Shown here: positions 16,688-26,218 of the stretch, piece after piece | Numbering within the stretch: the stretch's first letter is position 1 | Layout: each line of letters begins with the position of its first letter | DNA from: Saprospirales bacterium | GTDB lineage: Bacteria > Bacteroidota > Bacteroidia > Chitinophagales > Saprospiraceae | Length of the DNA: 64,000 nt | Direction: 5' to 3' | NCBI GenBank assembly: GCA_007693915.1 | Contig: RECS01000105.1 | Location: forward strand, 1-64,000 | The notes under the pieces: generated by a model | The model's database searches: none | What the model was told of the DNA's origin: nothing | The model's input: only the letters and a program-made list of their open reading frames with translations | Made by a program: the position numbers and the translations under genes

Positions 16688-18115
16688 ATGAATTTATTAT
16701 CGAACTTTCGTGCAGTAACAATTATCTCAGCTGTTTTCATTTTTTCGGTTGTTGATGTTTTTACACAATGTGAAACATGGATGGATGCACCAAATAGTGA
16801 TGACATAATCAGTGCACATTCTGTTTACAGACAAGCTTTGCGTGTAAATGATATGGAAATTGCTATTGAAAACTGGAAAATTGCTATAGAGGGTGCACCT
16901 GCTGCCGATGGTCAGAGAGATTTTCATTTCACTGATGGGGTGACCATCTACAAATATAAAATCTCTCAGACAGAAGACGAGGAAAAAATTTCCTTCTATC
17001 AAGAAAGAATAATTCAGCTTTATGAGCAAGCAGCTGATTGTTATATCGCCCAAGCCATATCTTTAAGGAGTTGTTCAAACCAGAGTTGTTATGATGAAAG
17101 GGCTGGAGTCCTTTTAGGAAGAATGGTTTATGATATGTTTTATGAGTTTAATTCTCCAACTCAGCTGGTGTATAATGCTTCATTAAGAACTATGGATTTG
17201 GCAGGTAACAAAACTGAGTACATTGTTCTAATTCCTGCAATTGCTGCCGTTAGTCGATTGTATAGATCAGGTCAGATTAGTGATGAAGATGCAGCAAAAA
17301 ATCACAAAAGGATAGAGGAAATTTTAAAATACAATATAGAAAATAATGCCCAATTTGGAGCGCAATTTGAACAGCTAATTCCTTCTATAAATCATTATGT
17401 TGCACAATTTGAAAGGGATCTTTACGATTGTGATTATTTTAAAGAGAGATTACTACCGCAATTCGAAGCTAATCCTGCAGATGGTGAACAAGCAAGAAAT
17501 ATTTTCAGCCAATTAAGATCAAGAGGATGTGATGAAGACGATCCTGATTTAACCGCTATACGGAAAAGAAGTGAAGAGTTCGTAGATAGTGTAAATGTGG
17601 CCATGCAAGCAGACCTCGAAGAGCGTAACCCTGCACTAGCTGCAAGACGTTTATTTGATGAAGGCAATTTTACAGCTGCTGTAGAGAGATATCAGGCTGC
17701 TATTGCGCAAGAGGACAATGATGTTAGAAGAGGTGAATTTTATTTTGCGATGGCCTCAATTCAAGGGAGACAGTTAAATCAATATAATAATGCCAGGAAT
17801 AATGCATTAAGAGCTGCTGAATTAAAACCCAATTGGGGTGCACCATACCTGTTAGTTGGAGATTTATACGCTACCACAGCCCGAAGTTGCGGAGATGATT
17901 GGAATCAAAGATTAGCTATTTTAGCTGCTATAGATAAATACAGACAAGCAGCAAGGGTTGATAGCAGCGTTGCCACTGATGCGCTATCGAGAGCTAATAG
18001 GTATCTTTCGTCCAAGCCTGAGAGAGGTGACGGTCACATGATGGGAATCTCTGAAGGGGACCGTGTGAGAGTGAACTGTTGGATTAATGAAACAGTCTCA
18101 GTTCGTTTTCGTTAA
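16688..18115 (+). CDS. Secreted TPR protein, first of a tandem pair
   Basis: 475 residues. A hydrophobic N-terminus (MNLLSNFRAVTIISAVFIFSVVDVFTQC) is a signal peptide. The body shows helical repeats: AIENWKIAIEGAPAADGQRDFHFTDGVTIYKYKI, later AARRLFDEGNFTAAVERYQAAIAQE and NNARNNALRAAELKPNWGAPYLLVGDLYA, which are TPR units. It ends in VRVNCWINETVSVRFR. The pattern WK..YE.APAA.G...F.DG is common in a Bacteroidota-specific TPR family. The downstream neighbour (22 nt away) is a paralogue matching along its length. Likely periplasmic; function unknown. Confidence 0.78.
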   Translation: MNLLSNFRAVTIISAVFIFSVVDVFTQCETWMDAPNSDDIISAHSVYRQALRVNDMEIAIENWKIAIEGAPAADGQRDFHFTDGVTIYKYKISQTEDEEKISFYQERIIQLYEQAADCYIAQAISLRSCSNQSCYDERAGVLLGRMVYDMFYEFNSPTQLVYNASLRTMDLAGNKTEYIVLIPAIAAVSRLYRSGQISDEDAAKNHKRIEEILKYNIENNAQFGAQFEQLIPSINHYVAQFERDLYDCDYFKERLLPQFEANPADGEQARNIFSQLRSRGCDEDDPDLTAIRKRSEEFVDSVNVAMQADLEERNPALAARRLFDEGNFTAAVERYQAAIAQEDNDVRRGEFYFAMASIQGRQLNQYNNARNNALRAAELKPNWGAPYLLVGDLYATTARSCGDDWNQRLAILAAIDKYRQAARVDSSVATDALSRANRYLSSKPERGDGHMMGISEGDRVRVNCWINETVSVRFR

Positions 18116-18136
18116 CTTTATTTCTAAAAAAATCGT

Positions 18137-19549
18137 ATGCTTAGGTTCTATGTTGGACTCCTTTCCCTTTCGCTTTTTTCCTGTACAGTAGCTACAACGG
18201 AAAAAATAGAGATATCCAAGGAATCGAAGGATGTAGTGCAGGAAGAAACCTTGGACAAAAGATGCCTCACTTTTGAAACAGCAAGAGGAGGTCAATCTTT
18301 AATTGAGGATTTTGTGCTTTACCGGGATTTCTTGAGGGATGGTGATATGAAAGAAGCTTTTGCTTATTGGAAAAATGTTTATAATAGAACCCCGGCAGCG
18401 GATGGCAGAAGGTGGAATGTTTTTACAGATGGGATTAAGTTTTACGAATGGAAACTGACTACTGAAGACGATGAAGAAATAAGGACAGAATACAAAGAGA
18501 AAATTCTTAGTCTGTATGATGATATGGGACATTGTTATCCAGAACAAGTCAATTTTGCTAAAGGATTAAAGGCCTTTGACTTGTATTATAAGTATAGGGG
18601 CTTTAAAGAAGATATCTATATATTTGAGTTATTCAAGAAATCCTTTTATGGATTTGGAGAGGATGTTCCTCCTTTTATTATTAACCCCTTCACAGCTTTA
18701 TTGGTAAGAACGGTTGTAGATGAAATAATTGAGATTAGCGAAGCGAGCAGAATAGCTTTGGACATTCTTGATGCGGTCAACAGTCAGGAAGACGATATGC
18801 ATGATTGGGGAATAGTTAAAACCTATGCACCGCAAAGGTTAGCTGATCTGGAGCGAGTCAGAGGTTTTTATCCCTGTGAATATTATCTGGAAATTTACCT
18901 TCCCTTATATGAAACTTCACCGGAGGATTGCGAAACCTTACAATTGGTTTTATCAAGATTAATATGGGGAAATTGTGATGAGGATTTAGATGTTATAACA
19001 GAAATAAATGCAGGTATTGATCAGTATTGCGTGATTCCTGTAACTGCAACTTCTTTAGTTCGTGATGCTTATCAAGCTTTAAGGGACGCTGAGTATTCCA
19101 AAGCGGTTGAATTTTTTCAAAAGGCAATTGATGAGGAGAGTGACATTAAGAGGAAAGCTGATTATGCCCTAGTAATTGGAAAAATTTATTATAGCCATTT
19201 GAGGGACTTTTCTAAATCTAGAGAATTCGCACAATTAGCATCATCCTTCAGACCTGAATGGGGTGAACCGCACATTCTGATTGGCAAACTATATGCTTCA
19301 AGTGGTCCTTTGTGTGGTCCCGGCACAGGATGGGATAGCCAGGTAGTTACATGGGTTGCCATAGATGAATGGCAACGAGCACGATCAAAGGATAGTAATG
19401 TAGCAGCTGAAGCTATACAGCTCATCAACCAATATACTCAATACATGCCTAGTAGAGAAGATATTTTTAGCCGTACTTTAAATGAAGGTGCTTCTTACTT
19501 TGTGCCTTGTTGGATTCAAAGAAATACGACCATTCGAGCTAAGCCTTAA
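18137..19549 (+). CDS. TPR lipoprotein, second of a tandem pair
   Basis: 470 residues. Lipoprotein signal MLRFYVGLLSLSLFSC (lipobox LFSC, Cys16). Shares with the upstream gene the segments AFAYWKNVYNRTPAADGRRWNVFTDGIKFYEWK, DAEYSKAVEFFQKAIDEESDIKRKADYA, SFRPEWGEPHILIGKLYASSG...CG...W and a C-terminal ASYFVPCWIQRNTTIRA. Thus it is a diverged duplicate: the first copy is secreted by an ordinary signal peptide, this one is lipid-anchored. Probably in one operon with it. No function can be assigned beyond TPR-mediated interactions. Confidence 0.78.
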   Translation: MLRFYVGLLSLSLFSCTVATTEKIEISKESKDVVQEETLDKRCLTFETARGGQSLIEDFVLYRDFLRDGDMKEAFAYWKNVYNRTPAADGRRWNVFTDGIKFYEWKLTTEDDEEIRTEYKEKILSLYDDMGHCYPEQVNFAKGLKAFDLYYKYRGFKEDIYIFELFKKSFYGFGEDVPPFIINPFTALLVRTVVDEIIEISEASRIALDILDAVNSQEDDMHDWGIVKTYAPQRLADLERVRGFYPCEYYLEIYLPLYETSPEDCETLQLVLSRLIWGNCDEDLDVITEINAGIDQYCVIPVTATSLVRDAYQALRDAEYSKAVEFFQKAIDEESDIKRKADYALVIGKIYYSHLRDFSKSREFAQLASSFRPEWGEPHILIGKLYASSGPLCGPGTGWDSQVVTWVAIDEWQRARSKDSNVAAEAIQLINQYTQYMPSREDIFSRTLNEGASYFVPCWIQRNTTIRAKP

Positions 19550-19838
19550 AGTGTGATTTTCGATTATTAGGTTAGAATATCCATATAAACCGCTAATATA
19601 CCTTATCTCCTATCCATCTAATTCAGTGGGTATATTTCATATATCGAATGGAGGTGAATTAATGAAGTTGATAGTTTGAAAGTGTTTCCCCCTATCAATC
19701 TTACGTACGCTAATCCGCAACTTGTTGGAGTGAATGGGATAGTCTCTTCAAGCTTCAACAAAACTCGCTTCACTATACTTGCATTTAATTATTTTTCTAA
19801 GCAGCTCTTTTCTACATTACTAGACTTTCAAGTAACAA

Positions 19839-22800
19839 TTACCTTGTTAGCATAATATCACCAGTATACTCCTCAGTGCTGCCATCAATAAATTTTACCC
19901 TGATAAAATAGACAAATACTGAGGGATTCAAGGTTTCGCCATTAAAAGTACCATCCCATCCAAAAGCATTTTCATTAGCGGGGAAATTTCTTCTTTCAAA
20001 AACCTTAGCGCCCCAACGGTCAAATACCATCATCTCTTCAATTTCTTGTATTACCTCCGTACCAAAAACCATAAAAATATCATTTATCCCATCTGCATTC
20101 GGTGAAAAGACATTTGGTATATATACATTTCTATCTATACGTACAAAAATATTGATATTATCCATATCGCTGCATCCGTTGAAATCTTCAACCACCAATT
20201 CAATAATCCCACTATTCGGTAAATCATAAAGTATTTCAAGCTCATTGCATGGATTACACAATTCTTCTCCATTTATAGACCAGACTATACTTTCTATCCG
20301 ATCAAAACCGATACTTACCTCACCAATTATTAAAGCAGATTCGCCAAATGAAATTTCCACATCTGATCCCAGATTAACAATAACCTCAGGTGGATAAGAT
20401 AAATTTATCACTGTATCTTTAAAACAACCGTTGTCATCTGTTACTGTAATCTCAAACTCCCCTTCACTTAGGTTAGTGAATTCAGGAATTTCAGATTCTA
20501 CCTCGTTAATAGTATAAGTGTAAGGAGACGTCCCACCTTCCACATTTTCAACAACAATGATTCCGGAATTTTCATTGAAACATAATGGATCAATCCCATT
20601 AACAGATATGGAGTTGATGTCGGTTGGATCTAAGGTAACTTCAACAAAATCACTTGCTGAGCAGGATGTAATTATATTTGTAAGCTGCAATTCAAATACC
20701 CCAGCATCAGAGATTTCCTGAATGATTTCATCACCTAAAGATTCTCCAGTTTCAGTGTTTATCCATAAATACTCTAAATCAGCTTGCTGTGAAATTCCTT
20801 CTCCTATAAAGACTGAAGATACAAGGCAGTTGATCTCCTGGTCGATTCCTGCATCTACCATTGGTAACTCATTAACAATGAGTTCAGCTGTTGTCTCGCC
20901 CATGCAGCCATCACCATCAGTTACAGTAACTGTATAGATACCTTGATCGGTCAAGGTTACTGAGAAACCTTCAGCACCAGCTGACCAATTATAAGATTCA
21001 AAATCATCATCCACAGACCATTCTGTTGATTCTCCTTCACAAATTTCAAATTCTCCGGATATCGCAATCTCAATTTTATCCTTGACTTCAAAATCAAAAC
21101 TTGTAGTACCCTCACAATTGTTTTCATCAGTAACCGTCACAGAATAAGTACCTGATTCACTAATGGTTATTGTTGCTTGGTTTTCTCCGGTTGACCATGA
21201 GTAGTTTTCAAAGTCCTGATTAAGTGACAATTCAGTAGATTCACTAAAACAAACCAATTCATCACCAGTGATTTCAGGTTCAGGACTTGGAAACTCTTCA
21301 ACCTCTACACTTGTATCGCCACTGCATCCATCTGCATCCGTTACAGTTATAGAGTAAAACCCCGGGCTTGTAACAGTAATTGAAGGTGTTGTTTGACCAT
21401 TACTCCATAAATAAGTATTGAAGCCCTCGCCCACATTAAGTACTGTACTTTCTTCGGGACAAAAACCTGTTGCTCCTGTAATTGCCGGCTGGAGTTCTTC
21501 ATCTTCCGTAATTGTAATTGATCCTTCCGTCTGACAGCCGTTTTCATCAATTACTGAAACAGTGTAGGTTCCTTCTTCATCTATATTTATTGAAGGCGTA
21601 GTTTCTCCTGTAACCCAATTGATCTCAGCAAAGTCTGCGATACTTATCGTTGTACTGAAGCCGGTACAAAAAGTAGTGGAACCTGTAAATTCAATTACAG
21701 GCAATTCATTAACCGTAAGTTCAAAAATTACAGAATTGATACAACCGTTCGAGGCTGTTACGGTAACGCTATAGGTTCCGGTAGCATCAACATCTATTTG
21801 ATCCGTATTTTCTCCGGTTGACCAATTAAAACTTTCAAAATCTTCATTAAGACTTAGTGTTGTTTGTTCTCCAATACAAATATCAGTATCTCCTAAAATT
21901 TGTGGTTGAGGTAATTCGAGTTCATTGACAACTAAACTATCTGTCGCTATACATCCATTGTTGTCTGTAATTGTGACGCTATATAAACCGGGAGTGGAAA
22001 TTACGACATCACTGCTAATCTCATTGTTTGACCACAATATTTCTGCGAAATCACCTTCAACTGAAAGAATAATATTTTCACCTGAACAAAATTCAGATTC
22101 TCCCATTATTTCTACTGCAGGTTCGGGGAATGAAATGATATCGATAGAAAAAGAATCCTGACATCCGTTATTATCAGTTAAATTGATAGTGTACGTTCCA
22201 CTTTCAGTAATACTAATCAGATCAATGCTGTCGCCAGTATTCCATAAAAATGAATCAATATCATCTTCGGTTTCAAAGCTAAGATCAATACTTTCACCAG
22301 GACAAATGCCATTGTCTGACTGATCAAAATTACCTGCAGGCAAGGGGTTGACAACTACTTCAACTGTATCAAACCCAAAGCACCCTTGACCATCATCTAC
22401 AGTTACAAAATAAATTCCGGGTTCCTCTACACTTATTTCATCGGTAGTTTCCCCTGTGTTCCACAAATAGGAAGGGAAAAGAGGGGCTGTTGTTAATATG
22501 GTAGATTCCCCTGAACAAATTTCCGTCATTCCGATAATAGAAATATCGAGTTCCTCCGCAATGGTAATATTTACACTGTTTTCTCCCACGCAATTATTAC
22601 TGTCCACAACAAAAACATTGACAGGTCCGGGTTCGTTTGTTGTAATAGAAAAAGCTGTATCGGTACCATTCCAAACCGCAAGTTCAAAGTTATCTGATAC
22701 GGATAGGGTAGTACTTCCTGCTTCACAAAAAACAGTTGAGCCCTCAATAGAGGGTTCAGGTGGTGCAAATTCATCTATAAATATTGTAATTTCGCCCCTA

Positions 22801-24719
22801 CATCCTAAAGAGTCAAACGCCACTATCTCTAAAGAATCTGACTCTGTAACTTCAAATTGAAAAGTCCCTTCCTCTCCATTCCAGAATATGGATGTGAAAT
22901 TAGAATCAATAGATATCACAGTTGATTCACCACTACAAAATCCAGGATTACCTAAATAGTCAAATTCAAAATCACCTGTAACCAAAATTGTAAAACAGGA
23001 ATCATTCTGCAACTCGGGGCAGTTGGGTATTATAAATGCAGCGCACACTTCCATAATACCTGTGTCAATAGCAGATATAATTATGGATTGATTAGATTCA
23101 GAAACAGAGATGCCCTCAGCAGATACAGACCAATCGACATTAAATTCCCCTTCCTGATTTTCAATAAAAACTTCAAATTCTGTTCCTATACATACCTCAT
23201 CCGGAAGAATTAAAACGGGTTGAGGGGGTGGAGAAAAGTTTTCAAATAGTTCTATTGTTATGGTGTCTGAGCAGATTAGATCACCAAATAGGCCATTAAT
23301 TATTAAAGTAAATACGCCTGCTGCTCCTGCTTCAATGGTTGGTCCGGTTTGTCCGGGTAATTCATCATCATTGTATAACCATTGGAAATTTACATCATCA
23401 ACAGGAGTATTAAATCCATCGTCTATAAAAACAGCAGTGCTTGATGCCCCAATAATAATGGTTTGGTTTGGACATCGGAGGGTATCTTCAGGAACATCAA
23501 ATTGAACAAAGAAATCTATTTGATAAAAGTTAACAAAATAGCTGCTATCACATCCAAATTGATCAGTTGCAGGAACAAATGTAGTTCCCGGGCCGGTAAT
23601 AGTTTCACTGGTTGGAAAGAAAAAGAATGGAAAATCTTCTTTACATAAAACCGTATCTACATCTTGTGGTTCATTAATAATAATTTCTAAATCAAACTGA
23701 TTCAAGACTTCACATCCATTTGGATCTGTAACAATGAATTCATTTAATCCGGGCTCAGTAAAAAAATTTCCTTCGAGTTCAAATGGAAGGTCTTCTAAAC
23801 AGACAATAAACTCTCCCAGATATTCAATAGGAAAATATACTTCGACTGTCATACAATTTTGCTCAGGTGGATCCTCAACAGGTATGCAAGGATCGTTGCT
23901 TGCATCAACACAAACCTCAAAAGTACCCTCAGTTGGGAAATCTATTTCAAACATAGGCTCGGAGGATAATCCTATTTCATTTCCATTAAGGTACCAATGA
24001 TATAGGGTGGCAGCTGAGAGATTATCTGCTTCGAAAAGTCCTGAAGTACCAACACAAACACTATCAGGTCCCATGAGTGGGTTAGTCCATGGTTCAATTT
24101 CAGCGCTCCCACATTCACCTACTACATTTATTCGGACATCGCAGGATGATCCTGCGCAACCGTCAACCATAAAGTAATAAACTTTACCTATTTCAAGTCC
24201 CTGTAAATCTAAGAGTTTATCATTTTGATTTCCGCAATCGTTTACATTGCATCCGACTTGTTCTGTAAAATTGCAGTCACCATAAATTGCAATTTGGATA
24301 CCTTCTGTACATCCGAATAAATTACATGGAAATTGACAAGGTGATCCATTGGTCCCTGAACAAACGTTTGTACAATTACTAACCTCAACATTTAAAGTTA
24401 ATTCTTCACACCAGGCTATAAAAGCAAACCAGGTTGGGTTATTTGGAACGGAGGGCACACCTATACATAAGGGATCTGGACCATTTTGAGGGTGCTGAAA
24501 TGTGGACATTGAGTATTCAAATCCATCAAGGTCGTCAATTGTACATAATATAGGTGCAGTTTCGCATTGACAGGTTTCCTGTGTGCCGTCATCACATGGT
24601 TCCGGAGGATCAGAGATCTGGGCATTGCTACCAAGGTGAAAAATAAATAAAAATGAAAGTAAAAACAAAGGAACCTTACCGGGAAAAATATCTGTCAAAG
24701 TTGTAAAAAATGACTCCAT
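19839..24719 (-). CDS. Giant T9SS-secreted repeat protein (gliding-motility C-terminal domain)
   Basis: 1626 residues from the ATG at 24719; the track start at 24761 adds 14 residues before a good signal peptide (VPLFLLSFLFIFHLGSNAQ). The N-terminal ~200 residues are Cys-rich (CQCETAPILC, CSGTNGSPCQFPC). Then come Ig/PKD-like domains and ten consecutive ~70-residue repeats, each with C-x-G/E-x-S near its start, a central W(S/N)TGE(T/N) and a closing G-x-Y-x-V-T-V-T-D-x-x-G-C. The C-terminus is VYIPNVFSPNADGINDIF...VFDRWGAKVFE...GWDGTFNGE...GDIMLTR, the CHU_C/type B sorting domain for the type IX secretion system. Therefore exported and probably surface-attached or released, adhesin-like (inference, as for SprB). 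Confidence 0.93.
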   Translation of the reverse strand: MESFFTTLTDIFPGKVPLFLLSFLFIFHLGSNAQISDPPEPCDDGTQETCQCETAPILCTIDDLDGFEYSMSTFQHPQNGPDPLCIGVPSVPNNPTWFAFIAWCEELTLNVEVSNCTNVCSGTNGSPCQFPCNLFGCTEGIQIAIYGDCNFTEQVGCNVNDCGNQNDKLLDLQGLEIGKVYYFMVDGCAGSSCDVRINVVGECGSAEIEPWTNPLMGPDSVCVGTSGLFEADNLSAATLYHWYLNGNEIGLSSEPMFEIDFPTEGTFEVCVDASNDPCIPVEDPPEQNCMTVEVYFPIEYLGEFIVCLEDLPFELEGNFFTEPGLNEFIVTDPNGCEVLNQFDLEIIINEPQDVDTVLCKEDFPFFFFPTSETITGPGTTFVPATDQFGCDSSYFVNFYQIDFFVQFDVPEDTLRCPNQTIIIGASSTAVFIDDGFNTPVDDVNFQWLYNDDELPGQTGPTIEAGAAGVFTLIINGLFGDLICSDTITIELFENFSPPPQPVLILPDEVCIGTEFEVFIENQEGEFNVDWSVSAEGISVSESNQSIIISAIDTGIMEVCAAFIIPNCPELQNDSCFTILVTGDFEFDYLGNPGFCSGESTVISIDSNFTSIFWNGEEGTFQFEVTESDSLEIVAFDSLGCRGEITIFIDEFAPPEPSIEGSTVFCEAGSTTLSVSDNFELAVWNGTDTAFSITTNEPGPVNVFVVDSNNCVGENSVNITIAEELDISIIGMTEICSGESTILTTAPLFPSYLWNTGETTDEISVEEPGIYFVTVDDGQGCFGFDTVEVVVNPLPAGNFDQSDNGICPGESIDLSFETEDDIDSFLWNTGDSIDLISITESGTYTINLTDNNGCQDSFSIDIISFPEPAVEIMGESEFCSGENIILSVEGDFAEILWSNNEISSDVVISTPGLYSVTITDNNGCIATDSLVVNELELPQPQILGDTDICIGEQTTLSLNEDFESFNWSTGENTDQIDVDATGTYSVTVTASNGCINSVIFELTVNELPVIEFTGSTTFCTGFSTTISIADFAEINWVTGETTPSINIDEEGTYTVSVIDENGCQTEGSITITEDEELQPAITGATGFCPEESTVLNVGEGFNTYLWSNGQTTPSITVTSPGFYSITVTDADGCSGDTSVEVEEFPSPEPEITGDELVCFSESTELSLNQDFENYSWSTGENQATITISESGTYSVTVTDENNCEGTTSFDFEVKDKIEIAISGEFEICEGESTEWSVDDDFESYNWSAGAEGFSVTLTDQGIYTVTVTDGDGCMGETTAELIVNELPMVDAGIDQEINCLVSSVFIGEGISQQADLEYLWINTETGESLGDEIIQEISDAGVFELQLTNIITSCSASDFVEVTLDPTDINSISVNGIDPLCFNENSGIIVVENVEGGTSPYTYTINEVESEIPEFTNLSEGEFEITVTDDNGCFKDTVINLSYPPEVIVNLGSDVEISFGESALIIGEVSIGFDRIESIVWSINGEELCNPCNELEILYDLPNSGIIELVVEDFNGCSDMDNINIFVRIDRNVYIPNVFSPNADGINDIFMVFGTEVIQEIEEMMVFDRWGAKVFERRNFPANENAFGWDGTFNGETLNPSVFVYFIRVKFIDGSTEEYTGDIMLTR
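20865..22955 (-). repeat. Ten ~70-residue coding repeats
   Basis: Ten tandem degenerate units within the large T9SS protein, beginning GFCSGES, VFCEAGS, EICSGES, GICPGES, EFCSGEN, DICIGEQ, TFCTGFS, GFCPEES, LVCFSES and EICEGES in order. Each unit is about 210 nt. Units differ at most positions apart from the Cys pair, the W..G core and GxYxVTVTDxxGC, so duplication is old. Confidence 0.85.
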
Positions 24720-24958
24720 ATAATGGCTTTTCTTGAACTGAGTTTTAAATAGTAAAATCAATATTACATATAGTTCAATTCATATTAACTTACCTCAATG
24801 TTAATACATGATTAATGAAATGTTAGCTTCCGACAGAATGATTAATAAATTGGATAAAGTGATGTTTGCAATCGATAAATAAATATTAAAATAATTCATA
24901 ATTCATTTGATAATGATATTAATTGAGTAAATTTATAATGCCTTTAATCTTTATCATG

Positions 24959-24966
24959 TATTTTTG
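24959..24966 (+). promoter_or_regulatory. -7 box TATTTTTG
   Basis: TAnnTTTG match 13 nt before the ATG at 24980. Confidence 0.45.
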
Positions 24967-24979
24967 TAGAAAAACCTAA

Positions 24980-25627
24980 ATGATTTATATTGCCATAATT
25001 ATTGCTTTAAGTTTTGTAGCTATTACCTTGGGAATTAGTGGCTTTACAAAATACATTCGACCTGGTTTAAACCAGATGAAAAAAGATGTCTTGCGTTTAC
25101 GTTCCGCCTCAATATCTGCAGCTGCCAACTTGATACCTTTAAAGCATGATGAAATTGAGTTGCTGAGCAGTCGTGTTGATCTCAAGTCTTTAGGCAATCG
25201 TTTCAGAAAAACTAAATCAGGATTTTTGAACTCCATATACAATGAACCAATGGTTGCTTTTACTATAAAAAGATATCTTGGGAACAATCGAAGGAAAATA
25301 ATTTACGCTAGAACTACAACAGATGAATTTGTATTCATTCAAAAAAAGAATACTGTGCAACTGTACCTAAATGGCAATCCTTTTGGTAAACTTGAAAATG
25401 ACAATTTGTATTTCCTTAAAGACAACAAACGCATAGCTTGGATTGAAGGTGATAGAGGTCAATCGAGACCTCTATATACTCCCAATAAAAAACTCGCATT
25501 AATCAATCCCAACATTCAACTAAATGATTCTTCTTCAAGGACCTTTCAATTCGTGGGGGATTTAAACCCCTCTGAACAAAAAATTTTATTGTCAGTTGTA
25601 GTTTTTAAATTGCTTGAAAATGAATAG
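24980..25627 (+). CDS. Membrane-anchored protein of unknown function
   Basis: 215 residues. One N-terminal TM helix (MIYIAIIIALSFVAITLGISGF) followed by a basic stretch (KYIRPGLNQMKKDVLRLRSAS) that should stay in the cytoplasm. The rest is soluble and strand-rich (KIIYARTTTDEFVFIQKKNTVQLYLNGNPFGKLEND...LYFLKDNKRIAWIEGD), resembling a small beta-domain. It ends with FQFVGDLNPSEQKILLSVVVFKLLE. No catalytic motif and no family recognised. Single gene with its own promoter, divergent from the giant T9SS gene. Confidence 0.65.
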   Translation: MIYIAIIIALSFVAITLGISGFTKYIRPGLNQMKKDVLRLRSASISAAANLIPLKHDEIELLSSRVDLKSLGNRFRKTKSGFLNSIYNEPMVAFTIKRYLGNNRRKIIYARTTTDEFVFIQKKNTVQLYLNGNPFGKLENDNLYFLKDNKRIAWIEGDRGQSRPLYTPNKKLALINPNIQLNDSSSRTFQFVGDLNPSEQKILLSVVVFKLLENE

Positions 25628-25720
25628 TTTATCTCCTTTTATCTAGATTGTTGTAAGTAGTTTATAAAAATAGAGCTGATTTGAAATAGAAATTAAACAA
25701 ATCAATAATTTATTTTGTAT

Positions 25721-25728
25721 TACTTTTG
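25721..25728 (+). promoter_or_regulatory. -7 box TACTTTTG deciding the start of the Nudix-like gene
   Basis: A TAnnTTTG match that overlaps the TTG start of the track ORF (25726). It supports initiation at the ATG at 25759, 30 nt downstream, instead. Confidence 0.5.
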
Positions 25729-25758
25729 TATTTAAGCACCGTACTCAAACTTGTAAGC

Positions 25759-26205
25759 ATGAAGGTTTTTGATAAAGTTAGACTAGTTGTATATCGTATT
25801 CAAGAAAAAGGTCTTGAAGTTTTCCTTGTTGATTCTGAGGACAATAGCAATACTGAAGAATTCTTTACTATACCAGAAGGTGATTCCACACAATCATTTA
25901 TTCAAGCAGTTTCTGATTCGGGTTTAAGGTTAATCAAGCTAGATCCTGTTACTCAGGCTAATGGAACAAAAGTTGCTGCTTACGCCATAGAAGGAGATTG
26001 GCATGACCTTCCTTCCATCAAGGCAATGGTGAACAATGATATAGAAAAAGTGAAAGCTAAAATCCTTGATTTTATCCCCGAGAAGAAACCTGGTGCTTAT
26101 GTTTTAGTTAAAGACGCCTTCAAGAAGGTTCTTCCTTATGAATACTCTATCCTCAAAGAACTAAAAGAGATTCTTACGGAAAAAAATAGTATTCAAAATA
26201 TTTGA
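25759..26205 (+). CDS. Nudix-like protein lacking the Nudix box
   Basis: 148 residues from the ATG at 25759. The start KVFDKVRLVVYRIQEKGLEVFLVDSED...EEFFTIPEGD resembles the first strands and the P-x-G of Nudix (MutT) domains. The catalytic signature G-x5-E-x7-R-E-U-x-E-E-x-G-U is absent; the corresponding helix reads STQSFIQAVSDSGLRLIKLD. So it may be a non-catalytic Nudix-fold protein or unrelated. The C-terminal half is charged and helical (FIPEKKPGAYVLVKDAFKKVLPYEYSILKELKEIL). It lies 13 nt before purC on the same strand, so a nucleotide-linked role is conceivable. Confidence 0.6.
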   Translation: MKVFDKVRLVVYRIQEKGLEVFLVDSEDNSNTEEFFTIPEGDSTQSFIQAVSDSGLRLIKLDPVTQANGTKVAAYAIEGDWHDLPSIKAMVNNDIEKVKAKILDFIPEKKPGAYVLVKDAFKKVLPYEYSILKELKEILTEKNSIQNI

Positions 26206-26218
26206 TCAATCCACTTTA

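Noticed and set aside
19550-19838. Possible small gene between the TPR pair and the T9SS gene
   Set aside because: Only frames of a few codons (for example MKLIV-stop); no hairpin or promoter pattern.
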